DNA from: Serinus canaria
Lineage: Eukaryota > Chordata > Aves > Passeriformes > Fringillidae
Direction of reading: 5' to 3'
Assembly (NCBI RefSeq): GCF_022539315.1
Contig: NC_066313.1
Coordinates: 39,779,059-39,843,058 of the forward strand
Length of the DNA stretch: 64,000 nt
Positions 27,101 through 42,300 of the stretch are shown here, in pieces. Within the stretch, counting starts at the first letter, position 1; every line of letters begins with the position of its first letter. The notes beneath the pieces were generated by a model. It ran no database searches and had not been told where the DNA came from. It saw nothing but the letters and a program-made list of their open reading frames with translations. Made by a program: the position numbers and the translations under genes.

Positions 27101-30100
27101 TCACTGGTCTGGAATCAGATTACTGAAGATTCAGGAAGGAAACAGTGTTTTACTATCAGAACTTTAAACAGGCTCCCTCCTAGGACAGAACCACTCAAAG
27201 GAAGAAAAAACACCATCAGGATAGATTTGCATAGGACAGAAAGGTGACTAGCCACTTCCACAGCCCCAAAGAAGTACATATGATTTAGGAAAGCTGAGCA
27301 GGACAGAATATCCTTTCTAATTCTCCTTCAAAAATCTTCAAAATCTTAGCTTCAAAATCTTTCTGAGCAGTTTCCACCACATTGAACGCTAGATGAGTAA
27401 CAATTCTATATTTATTTTCATGTATAAAAATGCATGTGCATGTATAGAGGCTACAAATCTGGAATGGGGAGAGAGCATACCCCTGGTTACACCAAGAATC
27501 ATGGAAATACAGGGAAAAATGGCAGGATATGACTGTATTTTATTTGGAAATATATTTCCTATTCCTTCCCCTATGCGCGATCAATATTTCCATTTCCCAT
27601 CTTGGCAGAAGCACCATGTCATGACCCATGCCCAGTCCTCAGAGCTCCAGCAGTGGTCTTTCTACTACTACAGTGCATTACTACTCAGTCCTGATGCAAA
27701 AAAAGCCCAACATGCATGAGGGAATAAACCATTTCCTTTGTTTTGTAGGCAGAACCAATACCTGTAACTACTACACAAAGCATCACTCCACTGCAAGTGT
27801 CAGGTATGCAGAGAGCCTATTTTTCATATAACAAAATGTTCCTCTTCCTACTGTTGTAATCTGAAAAAAATCAAAGCCATTACATGTGTCATGGATTAAT
27901 GATTTTTTTCAGATGCGTCCTAACATTTTGTCTGTCTTCAAATTAACATGTTGAGCAGTTTATGAGGATGAAATATACAGCTGTTAATCATATTTCTTTG
28001 TAAGTTTTAATCATTGAGAGACATTACATCATAGGATACCCCTTTTTTCATTCGAAAAACTAATTTATAGTTACCTGATTTTGAATGCTAAAATAATTTC
28101 ACGTTAAGCCTTTGATAGTTAGGAGGCTAGATACCGCATCTACCATTTCACTTTATAATTTAATTATTATAATAGGCACAATAAACCTTTCTGAAATATC
28201 CTAATATTTAAAAGCATTAAAAAAACTCACCTCAGTGCTATTACCAGAAAAAAAATTAGGTAGCAGTCTGTGTTCTAGCCCTTTAATTTACTACCATAAA
28301 ATGAAGAGTGAAAGTAAACAAAGTAATTCTGTAAACACCAAGAAAAAAAATAAGTTGCACATTAGCTAGAATTAAAATCAACAAAAATTACCTTTATTTT
28401 ATAATCAGCACTAATTCATGACTGAGCTGACAAAAATATACTCATGGATAAATCCCTGAAACAGAGAGAGATTCTTTCTTTAATTGCCATAATTAGGTAA
28501 GAAATTTAATTCAAGAAGCTAGAGAACTTTATGTCTTGAAAGCAACTTTATCAATACAGTTTCTAGAGAAACAGGACACAACCATTAAATTTTCATAACT
28601 TACAAAGTAGTAAGTAATTCAATAGAAACACACTGGAACCAACCCGGATTAAAGAAATAATGTTTGGCTCATCAAGACAAACATCTGTCCAATCTAAGGC
28701 CTAGAAAACAAATTCACTAACTAACATCTTCTGTCATTGTTATTATGGTCACTGTTCAGGGGAAAAAGCCAAGGAGATCCAAATACGTAGAGAGTGTCAT
28801 ACTCTGATTAAATAGGACAAAAACAGGAACAAGATTAGAGTTTAGAATCCAGATGATGCGATACACCAATTTCATTTTGGTGATGCACCTGGCACTGGCT
28901 TGAAATTAAAATAAAAATTAAGATAACACAGGCTACATAACCTCGCAGTGCATGTTCAGGCTATTAATTCAGTGCCCTTTCTCACAGATACAGGAAAAAA
29001 TACAGGAAGAATGATAATAGAGATGGGTAAAGAATTAACAAAACTCTTGCCATCACTTGTAAATATGAGATGCCTGCTGTGTATATGCCAGTAAACTTCT
29101 ACTGCCTCAGGAAGGCATCAGGAACTTCACTGTCAAAACCAATATAAAGCAGAACCGTGGAGGCAACAAACAGGCATTGCCTTAGGTCTGAGAGAGACTG
29201 AGGGAAGACTGTCCTGAGGCAGGTATGGCACCAGACCTCAACAACTAGGAAGTGTCAAGAGTGGAACCAGCTGCAACTGGAGGGAAAGCAGTGCTATTAA
29301 CTCAAACATATGACAGGATGTTGTCTTTGATCCTTTCTGTAATGGGCTCTGAAAGACCCTATGGAAGAGTATATTAGGAAATACCAAGTCCTTTCCTAAA
29401 AACACATATATGACTCAAGAGATACATGGGAGGAGAGTGAAGGGATGCAGCTGGGGAAGACAGGAAAGTTCATTCCCTCTTCATTCACATGCACTGCAAC
29501 AGGTACAAATACAGGAACTGTATTCATTCAATGAATAATTAATGACAGTTAATTTCCAAGATCATGATGTTCTATCAGCACCTAATAACATAGGATATAA
29601 TCAAGAACAGTGTTTGCTGTTACTCACAGTTGTGATAAAGTGCTATTTCCTACATCTACACACAGAAGCAAAGAAACTCTTCAATAAGGTTGACTCAACA
29701 ATGAGACTGATCCGTCTTGCTGGAATTAAGTTACCTCAGTGATTTTATGAACAATTATAATACACAAAAACAAATAAGGAAAAACTAAGAGGCAGCATGA
29801 CAAAATAAGTTTTCTGCTCTATGACAGACCATTTTATTCATCACACTTAATAAAGCTAAACCTGTACAAGTTTCTAAATTTTGCTTTGAAGGAAGTATTT
29901 ACTAGCTCAAAATATGAAAACATCAGAAACATTGAACTTATGGTTCCTTTTGCAATTTTTGTGCAGTCATGACCACTGTATCTGCACAAAGCTTTTGACA
30001 AATACAAAAAAAAACCCAAAATCCTGAACAAAAGCCACAGAGACCACAGGGCCCTCATCCAGGCTACTCAAAACAGGTACCAAGCTGATGTCCGTGGTCA

Positions 30101-33035
30101 TGTCAAAAGCCAAATTCAAAGCCTGTTACATAGAAAAGTGAAATTATAGCCATCAGTAAAGAACTAAGGAAGCCAATTTAAACAGTAAAGAGAAACTGAA
30201 TCAAAACTACATATATAGTTAAAGACATAGGTAAACAGACACAACTGTTCAATTCAAGATCACATTTTTACATAGGAGAAATACTACATTTTGATCTACC
30301 AGTATGGCTTTTCCCATGAATAGGTGGGTGTTTTCAGATTTTAAACTGAAAACTGTTAGTTGCCTAAGAAAACTAGAAGTGATTAATGATGTTAGGAACA
30401 ACTAATGTCAAGAAGTGAAAGTGAGATTAATGTGAAATTTATAGCATTAAGATAGACACCACTATGATTTAATTTTGGAAGACATTTCACCTTCAATTTG
30501 TCATACTGTGGCAGCATATTTCACATGTGACCTTTCATCTTAGAACACTGAAAGATAAGGCATAACTTTAAAAAAAATTCCATAGACTGAAATACACCTG
30601 AGCAAAACAAAGACTAAAATTCAAAGACTAAAGAAAGCAGAAGTCAAGTTTTGACTTGTGGACATGCACAAAATTAAAAAACAAAACAAATGTTAACAGC
30701 TATTGGCACTAATCCACAATAAACTGTAAGGTGATGTAATAAAACAGCTAATAAACATGATCAGTTCACAATGAAACTGTACGAGCCATTAATTCACACT
30801 GAAACAGTACACCTCACTGCTGTTTTAAGCAAAAAAACAGGACTTAGAATTCTATTTTATTCAAACTTGAAAAACTATTTCAACTAGTTTAAATACATTA
30901 ATCCCCAAAGTTTTACAGTAACTGATTATTTTCAATCACTCACACAACCACATTGTAAATCCCTGAAACATGGATTTATTATAGGAATACTGATAAAACC
31001 TTAACAGATACAAATGATACATTACACAGTGTCTTACACCTTAATGGCAAGTACTTAACTCAGATTGGTAGGTGCATCGCACCTACTTTTACACTCTAAT
31101 ATCATCCTCTAGGGCCAAATGTTTAAATTGAATTCACAACAGCTTGCAGTTACCTAAAAGCAATGATTTTTTAAAAAAATCAAGCTATAAAAGATTCTTC
31201 TGACCAGTATTTCTGGTGGAAAGAGAACACCGTAGTGGGGACTAAATACAGTATGCAAGGAGAGTCATTGCAGTGAACTTGAAAGCCATTTCAGAATCAG
31301 CATCCCTGAAGAGATTTAATATACAGCAGTACATCCCTTGACATCAGTTACACGGTGCATGTTTATCTGTGCATCTCAGGACCTTATTGTACCAGCAGGT
31401 CTTAGGACTGTTGAAATTAATCTCATTCTGGCACAAGCTTTCTATGGGGTAGGGCAATTCCTAAATGAAAGGCACTCTGTTATGAGTGAAATCAGGATTA
31501 TCAGCAATGCAAATGGATAACTTGTAACATATTGAAGGGAAATCCTGCAGCTTACACGAGGTCTAAAATTAGGTACTTTCTGTAAAATAGGGGAAAACAT
31601 ATTTAGAGCAGCTGTAGTGCATCTGTTTACATGCACACAAACACTAGCCATTGTACAAGCAGAAATCTTTCAAGTATCTTTTCTGCCAGCGCTTTTCTCA
31701 CTTGGGTGAAACCAGGCTTCGACAGTTCAAGGTGACTTGCAGAACAGCCCACAGCAAGCACATCTCTAAGAGAAGCTGCAAGTGTGGTACTTGGTAGTAG
31801 AAAAAGAGCACAGGCACACAGCATGAGTTGGTACCCCTTATTTCTCTTCATACCTTTGCTTTTTTTTCCACCCTCCTTCTTAAAAAAAAAAACATATTGG
31901 AAATACAGCTTTCCTTAAGGACAGGAAAACTCACGCTTCTTAGTCTGACTAAGGGATGTGCAAAACAGAAGTAATTTCCCTGAGGCAAAGATCTTCAAGT
32001 CATGCCTAGCTTACATTTTCTATTCTTATTTCACTTCTTAAAATATTTGGCACACAGGCCTTGATCACCAACTGAGTCTTCCAGTATTATCACAGTCTGT
32101 ATAATACATTTATATAGTAAAGCAGAAGTTGCAAATGCTTCATTCTTTCATTCTGATTTGGTTTTTCACATTTACTGATTAAAATCTCTCTCCTTCTCAA
32201 GGGTGGCATTGAGTCTCCTGGGCACGGAGGTAGAGTGAGAAACTTCTACTGTATATAAAGGTTGTCATGAATACTGAATGTCTAAAAGGGCAATCACAGT
32301 AGTTTGGGACTCAGAACGCCGAGTAACAGGGTGACATTTAATATCCTGTTATATACAGCCTGTTACTTGGTCAAATGTAGGTGATTAAATAGTTGCTTCT
32401 TCATTTATATTATGAAAACCATCCAGGGATGAAAAAAAGTCAGGAGCGCCTCCAGTCTAAAACATGTAAGAAGAAAAGCCTGAAACCAAGTCTTCCCAAT
32501 TTTCCCTTTTAAAATATAAATTGCACTTGTACAAAGCAATCAAAAAAGCCTAAATAGCAGTAAAAATCTGAAGCTGCCTTGCTGTACCAGAGTATCTGTG
32601 TTCAGTATCTGATGTACAGGCAACTAGTTTTCAGCCATTCTGCACACAGAGCCATTTCTTCTACAACTTTCTACTTTGAAAGGGTCTGCCATTAAATGCC
32701 ATGCCACTGGGTGGGGAATAAACAAAGAAATAAAACACAACAGCAGGAGTTTAAGGCCTTTATCTTCATGAGGAGCTGAAAACTGTGGCACAACCCATGA
32801 CCAATCCATACTACACAAATTAGCACACTCCCACCCAGGGCTTCCAAAATCAGTCATTCTTTCTAACATCTGCCACACAGACAATCACACCAACAGCAAG
32901 CAACAGTGCCAATTAAGCATTTTAAGGTCTTCAAAAATTCATAACAAAGGGCACTTCTGAGAAAGATATCTTATAGATTTGGTTTTAAAAATAGACACCA
33001 CACTCACATTCAAGGGACATCCTTCACTTTTAGGC
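21116..33035. other. Gene-poor AT-rich flank downstream of DCUN1D5
   Basis: About 12 kb with no recognised exon, RNA gene or well-preserved repeat. Frames are at most 108 codons and carry no known motif. Part of it could be a long DCUN1D5 3' UTR if a distal polyadenylation site is used. Confidence 0.5.
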
Positions 33036-33055
33036 CTTTGTCACAAATCTGAATC

Positions 33056-33061
33056 TTTATT
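33056..33061 (-). terminator. Candidate polyadenylation signal AATAAA of DCUN1D5
   Basis: First AATAAA on the minus strand after the DCUN1D5 stop, 238 nt downstream. A CA dinucleotide about 15-20 nt further on could be the cleavage site, and a GT-rich stretch (about 32997-33013) fits a downstream element. This would give a 3' UTR near 255 nt. Other AATAAA motifs further on (for example near 30975 and 30856) could serve longer isoforms; sequence alone cannot choose. Confidence 0.55.
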
Positions 33062-33298
33062 GTTCTGAAATAAACGCTATAAACATAAGACTCAAAACAA
33101 GAACTCCAACTTTCAGTCTCAGAAGAGGTGTGGTTCAATGCCCATATCACATGTAACAAGAAAGTCTCCTTAAAAAAGGAAAAAAAAATTACTGTAAAGT
33201 CTTTCTTTTGAATGAAAATGCAATCCTTTGTTTTTCTCATTACTTTGTGTACAGGCGGGCACCAAAAAAAAACTTTTGCATTTTCTTTTGAATTCTTG

Positions 33299-33354
33299 CT
33301 ATGACGCTTGACGAACTTTCTGCCATTCAACAAATTCATCCAGAAGTACAGGCC
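33299..33354 (-). CDS. DCUN1D5: DCUN1D5 coding exon 8 with stop codon
   Basis: Completes W215 and codes [17 protein letters not shown] followed by TAG at 33299-33301. The acceptor is TTTGCAG. It matches the C-terminal end of DCNL5, with alanine in place of a recalled threonine before the final serine. Confidence 0.96.
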
Positions 33355-36300
33355 CTGCAAACAGATAAAACTTGCAGTTATAACTGGCAATGTGTTTCAA
33401 ACACCTTCGTTTAAAGTATGAGGGTTAAAACTACTGTTCAAGGAAACATCCATGGCAATCCCATGGTAAAATGCTCATAGTTTAGTACAATCATTCCAAT
33501 CCAAGAAAGATAAAAAGTGCAAAAAACCCCTACTTTATGGAAAAAATTGTTCCCGATATCTGACAGGTGGAGTGAACTGAATGGAAGGCAAAAAAATAAT
33601 CTTACAAATCTTGTAAATCAGCACAACTAACTCCTCCTTCCCAAAGTTTTCAAAATTGTGAATAATTAGAACATGGACCAAAACGAGACTTTGGCAATTC
33701 AGTCATGGCATGACTGACTACAGCCAGGTGGAACGTTCAGCCCCAAGTACCAGGAGGTAGGCAAAAATTGTTAAGCTACAGTTTATTATGTATTAGTACA
33801 AAATGAGAGTTTGCTATTTATAATTCTACTTGCAAATCTACAGCTACATGCAGCAAGCACCTTCACTAGATTCTCACTGAATACAAGCTGGCTCAAGTAA
33901 ATCATCATACTATTTACATACTATACCCCTGAGAAAAAGTAGGAAAAATTAATATCTGCAGCTTGACGATGGATGGTTATCAGGGCTGTTTTTGTATTCA
34001 TTGTTGGAAAAAATTAAACCTTACAGTATTGTTTCTGTTATAGAAATTTGTTTTATGCAATTTTATAATTCTCTGCTAATACTTGAATAAGCGAAACATT
34101 ATGAATACTTACATGCACCATCTTCATCATAGTTGCTAAGATCTGCATGGACAGTTCTGCTGAACTCTAGTACATTGTACCACTGATCCTTGTTCATAAC
34201 TCTATACTTCGATTGCTAGGAAAAGTAATTTCAAAATATTAAAATGTCAAGTGGCATTTGGTACTTCATTGCATTTAACTTTTTATCTTCAATGAGTTCC
34301 TAAAAAACTATTTAATGGGTAACAATGGCTATTACTTACTTGATTTTCCATTCTTAAAAATACTACACAGAACATATTTTGCAGTTATGAAATGATTTCT
34401 TGAAGATCAGAACAGAATCAAATTCCCCAAAACCTGGAAATCAGTAAGTCACCACTCTAAGCTTCAAAAATTGGTATATTTTTGCCTTGCCCTAAAGTAG
34501 GGCATATCTAGCTCAGATGTATTTGCAGAATGATTAAAAAAAAAAAAAAAGCCTCTTTTCTCCAGGGTAAAATACATTATGATCGTAAGGACATACAAAG
34601 CAAACTTGAAATGCAGTGCAGATGCAACTGAAGAGAGTAGTGGGGCTCTACTAATTTACTTCCAGATATATATTTACAGTAAAACCAATATAGAATTTTA
34701 GCTGCCTTTGATAAATAAAGGGGCTGGGGCACAGGGAGGAAGATAAGGATCTGTGATGCATACAAGAACATCACTGTTTCATAAGCACATTGAGCAAGGT
34801 AAAGGGAGCAATATGGATACATTCTTGAGGAAAAAACCCACAATATTCTCACAAAACAGTCCGACTACTATGCCAACATTCATGAAGTCAAGGAAACTTG
34901 TACCTCCAGGTATTGATAAAATACTGAAAACAGTGGCCAAGTTCTTCCGAGCAGAAGAGCTAACATGGACTTTGCAGTATCAATATCAAGACTTCGCTGG
35001 TCTTTTTCCTAAGGTTGAATAAAGAAAGCACAGAAACCAATCAAGGACAAGCTTGTTGAATAAATAAAATTAAGAACTTTCCTAACATTTCAGCAGTCTT
35101 ACCCTTGCAAAATCAAAGGCGTATCTGTAGATATTCTTAAAGGATGAAATGTCATTCAACTGTGACCGTAAGAAGTCAAATTTACTCTGTAATTTTTCTG
35201 TACAGTCACACCTTAAAAAAAAAAAACAACAAAAAACCAAAACGAAAACATTAGGAGCTCAAAACACAACATCAGGCAACAAAAAAAAAAATTCAGCAAA
35301 CATAAAAAACTGAAATCACCATAGCACAATCATTAGTTATACAGGAGTAATACTGTGAAACTGACTTGAAGAATCTTGAGTATGCTCAATATTTGCAGCT
35401 TACTGAAATGATGAATGCTGGCTTCAGTAAGCAAGTTTTTTGTTTTAACTATATCAGCAAGATAATACTAAGTGCATGCAACACATCCCAAATAATAGTC
35501 TTTTAATTCCAAACTCTTTAATCTATATTTATACCCAGCAGTATCTTATCTTCCAATCACTATGAATGTTTGAAGATAACATCATTAAGTGTGCATTAAG
35601 GGACAAAATCCAGCTGTAAACAATGGGAAAATGTAAACCCTAAATATGTAGTTTTCAAGTGTGTGTTTACAAATGGAAGGATTGAGCAGGCACTCTGCAA
35701 AACATACTAGTCTGCTCATGTTTTATGACTGACAAATGCAAGTTCTGATAAAACCTTTATCACCTGATTAATAGTCAGTAACAATTCAACCGAAAAATCA
35801 AAGGCTGTATGAGAAGGTACAGGTCCACTAGTCAATAGGATAAAGCTTTGGCAAAAATAACCCTTTGGCAGAAAGATCTTCTTGTACTTTACTCAGCAAG
35901 GAAATAGAAAATGGGTCAGATTCACCAACAATGGCAAAGGAGAATGCAATTTAACTTTGCTAATCCTCCAGAAAATACTCACTCAATAGAACAGTTATAA
36001 CAGGACAATCTACTCTTATAAAAAAGCTGCCATGACAAAAAAAGAATAAATTGAAAAAATCTGCCTTGCCTCGTATCCTTCATGAAGAAGCATACTTTCA
36101 GAACTGCAGCTGTACATAAATTATTCCTCTGGTCATGCGTCCCCCGTTTAGCAGTCTGACTCTCAGAGAATACATCTGCACCTCTAACAGCTCCACATGG
36201 ACTTGTCACACAGACCCCCAGAAAAGGGCTGCTGAGATGCTGGGCTTTGATGCTGTACTTTGCCCATAGCTGATATTTCCTGTTCCTCAGATCTGCCAGC

Positions 36301-39300
36301 CTGTGTGTGCACAGCTGTCTGTCAGTCTGTCTCTCTCAGACAGAGACAAGAGAAATATAGCAATTCCAACTGATGCAACCTTTTATTATTTCTTGTTCCT
36401 AGCAGCATCTACCTAAAGCAGCACTAAGTCCTAGCCAACACTGGTGTTAACTATTCGCTAATTAGGCCACATATTCAGATGACAACTAGTATATTCTGTG
36501 ATAAACCATATAACTAATTGAAAAGAACTCTTGTTAAATGAAATTTGATAAATTTAACTTAAAAAAATTACTTTTTTTGTCTTCAGCCATCTAACTGGTC
36601 TGTATTCTAATATTTAACCGTTAAAACAGCATTATGCTATGCTGGAAAGGCACAGTGTTTTTTATTCATATTTCTTCTAACGTTCAAAGCTTCATATTTC
36701 CACCAGAATGTTCTACACATTTGAGGACAAATCTACCTATTTCATCTACCTAAATGCTCAAGTTTTAAGTGTACTAGTGACATATAAAATATTTATAGTT
36801 GGTTTATCACATACTGTTAAGTATCATTTGATAGATTATTTACCATATAATGGGTAAACTCAGATTTCAGTATGTTTAAATTTCTTGCAAACTACTTTGT
36901 TAAAATTGTTCATATAATCATAAATCTAAGTGCAAAGTAAATGCCAGCTATTGTCTACAATACTATTGGCTTTGTGTATTTTAATACACAATTGATTCTT
37001 TTGAAAAAGTTGGTATGAAAATGTGCAGTAATTAAGTGTCATGACTCCTAAGCAATTTATTATCAGTGCATTTATAACCAAAAAGCCAAATGGATGCTCA
37101 GACCAGCACCAACCTCTGAATCCCAACACACAGACAAGTTTTGGTTGAAGCTGTTTAGGGCATTTCTGTACCTAGCCACTGACTTTCCTCCCAAAAAGAG
37201 GTGAGGAGTTGTCACACTCCTCTTTGACAGAGGTACAGGTGCCTGTGTGGCTGCACCATAAAACATATGACTGAGGTCACCCATACTTGGAGTAATCTTC
37301 CTAACAACCAGAACAACCTTCTAATTAGCACAAGTGAATTAACACGAAACTCCTGTACAGATACTGGAAAAAGATGTGATTTCTCAATCTGTCTTTACTG
37401 AAAGATAGCACTGAATAGCATTACTGCAAGATCAACAAAATTAGACATTAGCTTACTACAGTCTCTTCTCATCCCTGTGTCATATTTTAAGAAAACTCAA
37501 ATTAGCACTACAAAGAGAATGTATTTTAATTTCTGTTAGATACAGAGAGATCGTCTGAGGCATAGCTAACATGGACAAAGTGATGATTCATTAACTCCTA
37601 CTCAGTTATTCCAATGTTTTATATTTCATAGCTCTTCACATATACTTGTCTTTAGTAAAAAGAAAAATCAGTAAGATGTATACAAACATTAAACCAAAAG
37701 CATTTAATTTTAGTATATACATTTCATCCTAAGAGGATGAAATAATTGGCCTAGCAGAGGTACTTGATTCTCTCTGCTATGAAGAGAGCCTGCATATATA
37801 CATACATATATTTGTATATGCACACACATATGGGGCAGAATTCACCCCACCCACACAACATACTGGAAACCTTCCAGCCTAAGTTGCTTAGGTCTCATAA
37901 GATGATATTTAGGGCTGAATTCACCTTCGTTTTGACACTATCTACCTCACCACACATTTATTTTTCTCATCTCTAAACAGCAAATTTCACCAGCATATTA
38001 TGAAACAACATGCAGAGAGAATGTCACTTCAAGATTCAGGCACCCAAATGCTGCCATCTAACTGTAGATTAGAGATGTCCTAAGCTTCAGGAGTTGCATT
38101 CATACAGGACTAGGCAAGCAACCTCTAGGAGCAATTCAGGTGACCAGTCATTAGCTCTTAGGGCAAACTGGATACTTCCCTAGGCTCCACTACACTAACT
38201 GATCTCCAAAGACTGCAATAAGAGTTTAAGAAATCCAGCTCTTGCATATAAACCAAACATTTAGGTATCTTACTGTTGAGCTGAATCCCACCCAGCACTG
38301 TTCATGCAATTATCTTGTGTAACATTTCACATATTTAGAAATAAAAATTCTATACAGAAGTCTATGTAGAATACACTCTAGGGTTTGAATGCATTTCAAT
38401 CTCATTTCTTCATGCAAAAATTACAAGGAAAAGAAATAAGCTATGTATGCATGCAATAATATTTTACTCTTTAAGTGTAAAACCCTTTTCCTTCAAACAT
38501 CTGTCAAACCTTTCAAGAGAAAATAGATAACCCTATTCCAGAAGGACTCCCATAATATGATCCTCCCTTCCTAGTAAGCAACAACAGCACAAGTCTACAG
38601 GTTTGTATTTTCTTTCATCATGGTTTAACCCCAGATGGTAGCTAAACACCACAGAGCTGCCTGCTCACTCCCAGCCAAAACCCGCACGTATTTTTTAACC
38701 AATGGATCTTGAGTTGTGCTATGTGAGCGTCTCTGCTTCACCCAGCTGCTTAGCCAGCTTTTTAGAGAGCAACAGGGGAAGCAAAACATACACATCAACT
38801 GCTTTAAGCTTAGGCAAGTGCTCTCAGCAGAAGTCTGTTTCTATGAAAACACACAGCAGCACCCTATTTTCAGTATTAAACACATTTAGACTATAGCATG
38901 ACCAGCTCTGTTCTGAGAAGAACCAGAAGATTTCCAATCAGCAAATTATTAGAAACAAAGTCTAAAACATTAGCTCTGAACAGGTGCCTAATTTCATACA
39001 TCTATCTGCTTGCATTCTGTGAGACTGGCTAACTCTTGACAGCTTCTATTGGGGCATAAAAATTAAATACTTCAGATAAGTGACCCATTCACTGCATCTG
39101 AAAAATCATGCACCCAGAATCTAATCTGTCATCTTGAATTTCAGGCAATTTAATAATTCCTGCTCCTAATTTAATTTCTGGTGATAGTCACAAAATAATC
39201 AAGGCATCTGTCAGAAGCCTGATCCCCAATTTAAGTAAGAGTTGAGAGTCCAGAGTCACTTACTCCACAGTTTTGAGTAACCAGAGGGTATATGCCTGAT

Positions 39301-42300
39301 AGAATTTCCCAAACCAATCCACAACTGACAGGGCACTGTGCTCTAGCAGCAATAGTAGTTCCCTACTTGTAATATTAAATGCAGTGTTATAACAAGACAC
39401 CCTTAAAACATTAGGGTACTGTAAGTAGCTACACAAAGAATGAACAAAAAGTAACTACTGTCTTAAGCCTCACAAAAAGCTGATTACTTTAATGTAAGAA
39501 ACAATCTCTTTAGGCATAGCATTAACTAATCAAAAACTCAAATGCAAACAGAAAGAGCAAGAAGTTAACTTATAAATTGAAAAGGTGTTATTTAATCAAA
39601 GCAATAAACACGGCTTCTGATGTGCATCTAATAAATAACACCAATACCCAAAATTACTATCCATACAGTCCTCAACTGTAAAGCTCAGAAATCACTAAAA
39701 TATTTCCATAATATCAGGGCTGAGATATGGTTATGTGCATCTACAGATCTACTAATATAACTAGAATGGTATTTTAACATACTGTTGCAAGAAAAAGAAG
39801 CAACCAAAACCTGACTTAACTAGGTTTAGACAATAACATAATCCTTTGAGTGAACTCAGATTAATTTTGCAGTTGTGGACCAAAACAAGAACTAAAAGCC
39901 AGCTTTTTTTGTGTCTTATTTCCAACATACATGAAACAGAACAAGAATAGTTAAGTTATAGGTACAATTATAAAATTAGAACATTCTATTAGATATGTTA
40001 AAACACTCTTACTGTAATGAGGTCATTCCTTTTAACCATTCTTCCTTGGTAAAAAATCCCATGCTTTCAGCCTCTAGTTTCCAGGCTAAAACTAACATAA
40101 TGATCTAGGAAAAACAAAATAAAAACAATGGGAGGAAAAGGGGTCAGTACATAAGAAAAGACTGACTTACTAATGTCCAAGAACAAAACTCTAAAACATT
40201 CAAACATTCTAGCAATTGTGGTACATGCTTGGTCTTCATATTTGTTGCCATTAAAAAAAAATTCAGCTATATGCAATTTTTCCCTCGATTTCAATTTTTG
40301 AAAATTAAGTATTACTATAATAAACCCACCCAAAAAAACCTAACACAACAGCCAAGTAAAACTGATGTATACAGGTGAAATATCTTAGAGCAGCTCCTAC
40401 AAGCAGGAACATGAAAAACTCTCTGCTTAGTGGAGTTAGGAGTTATATACAGAATTTAACCTTATCAAATATCCCCTTAGGTGTTATTAGCACTATGAAA
40501 GAAACTTACATTTTCAGGTTCAACACCGATGTCTTCACAGAATTTTTCCATTCCTTCAGGGCCTACAACTTCATCAGGACCTTCAAAGCAAAAACCACAC
40601 CAGAGTGAAATCCAAGTAACTTTCACTGCTTGTCAGAGTTATGAACAATAATTAGGCTATATTGTACCCAAAGTATTTCTAAAAACATTGAATTACACTA
40701 CTATGTAGCTTTTAAGCAAGACTTATTCTATCAAGTGCAATTGTGTAGGCACTTATGTGCCACACCAAATTATTTGTGCTGTGCATTGCCTCCCTAGGAT
40801 AGCAGATCAGCCATTTTAGTTTTGTATCTAAGTTCTCAAAAGATTCCATTGAGCTTCCTATTGATGCAGCTCAACTCCAATAACTGTGGCAGTAAATTGT
40901 TTTAAGACAATTTGAGTACTGCTACTCTCTGCTGGAGTTACTTTATGAATAATGGTCTTCAAAAATTATTTAATCAACAACAAAAGAACTCTAATTCTGT
41001 CTGAGCGACTGTTCAGATATTATTCTTTTGATGGTGCTAACATTATGGGTTTACATTAACACAGAGGGTGAATCTGCAAATAATGTAAGATGAGTTTTAC
41101 AGTGCTGAGTAAAATAAAGTGAGAACAATAAATTGAAGAAATGCTGAGCATATTAGCCATATACAAAGCAAAAAATAAGGTTCAGGGCAGCAATGAAAAC
41201 AAATTGATTAGGACCACAACAGTTAGTGTCATGCTGTCATTTCTCCGTTTTAAGAGGAACGTCTCTAAAATGCAGCAAGATAGTGCCTTTAAAGAGTGCA
41301 AACAGATACACTCTAGGGCGTTTTGTTCCTCTAATCTCTCTGGCTTCAGTTATTTTGACTAAACCTCCAAAAATTACTCCTACTGGGCAGTCAAATATTA
41401 TTAAAAGGCCTGTCAACACAGTATTTTAATTTGTCCTGGATCATTACATTAACATTTAGTAAGTATGAACGAATGCAAAAGGCAAAGGTTTTAGGATCCA
41501 AACAACATCCACTTCACAACTTTTTGGCCAATTTTGCTACTTATAATAGGCAGAGTCCTTGATGAATCTGTCTCCACTTTATCTGCTGCCAGTGTAAGCA
41601 GAAGCCTCTTTAAAAGTTTGGATAAAGTGCTTTGAATAACTACTCACTGTGAGACAAGAACATTGTCAATAATACCTGTTGAGAATGGTTACTTTTGCAG
41701 AAGAATAAAATCCAACTGACACTTAACATCATGAATCCCTACCTCCTGAAAAATATTGCAAAGGACATTTTGCCTACATAAACAGTGCCAAACAGTGTTA
41801 GATAGAAAATTCTTAAAAAAAGAAGGCAAGTTATTAAGAGAAGGGTTATGAACATACAAGGGTTCACTGGTAATGACAAGTAAAAGCTTGAATGAGTGTT
41901 TCTGGTCCAGAAATCATACATAAAACTCATACACTTGTATGTCTCTGTATAGTTTTATCTTTTAATGGAACTATTTTATCTTCTATTGTATATAATTTAA
42001 CTGGAATTCTAGCTTGTGATGGAAATGTGGCATTTTTTGATTGCTGGTTAACTAAAGGTATAATTTCTTACATTAAATTCTTGACTCAATAACAAAGCCA
42101 AAATTTACAGACATTAAATTCTGAACAATGTGCAAACAAATTTATCACAAGAAAATTAACTTTGAATTATTATTTCCCTAGAAAAGACTCTACTCCAGAA
42201 GAGTATACCTCAGACCTAAAGTATAGAGCAGATTACTATAAACAAGAGTAGTTCATTGGTGTGAAAAGACTGCAAGGAAAAATATCAGTCCTGATAAATA

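Noticed and set aside
33010..33390. 126-codon minus-strand frame over DCUN1D5 exon 8
   Set aside because: It reads exon 8 in the wrong frame; the correct phase after exon 7 gives the conserved C-terminus and stop at 33299.
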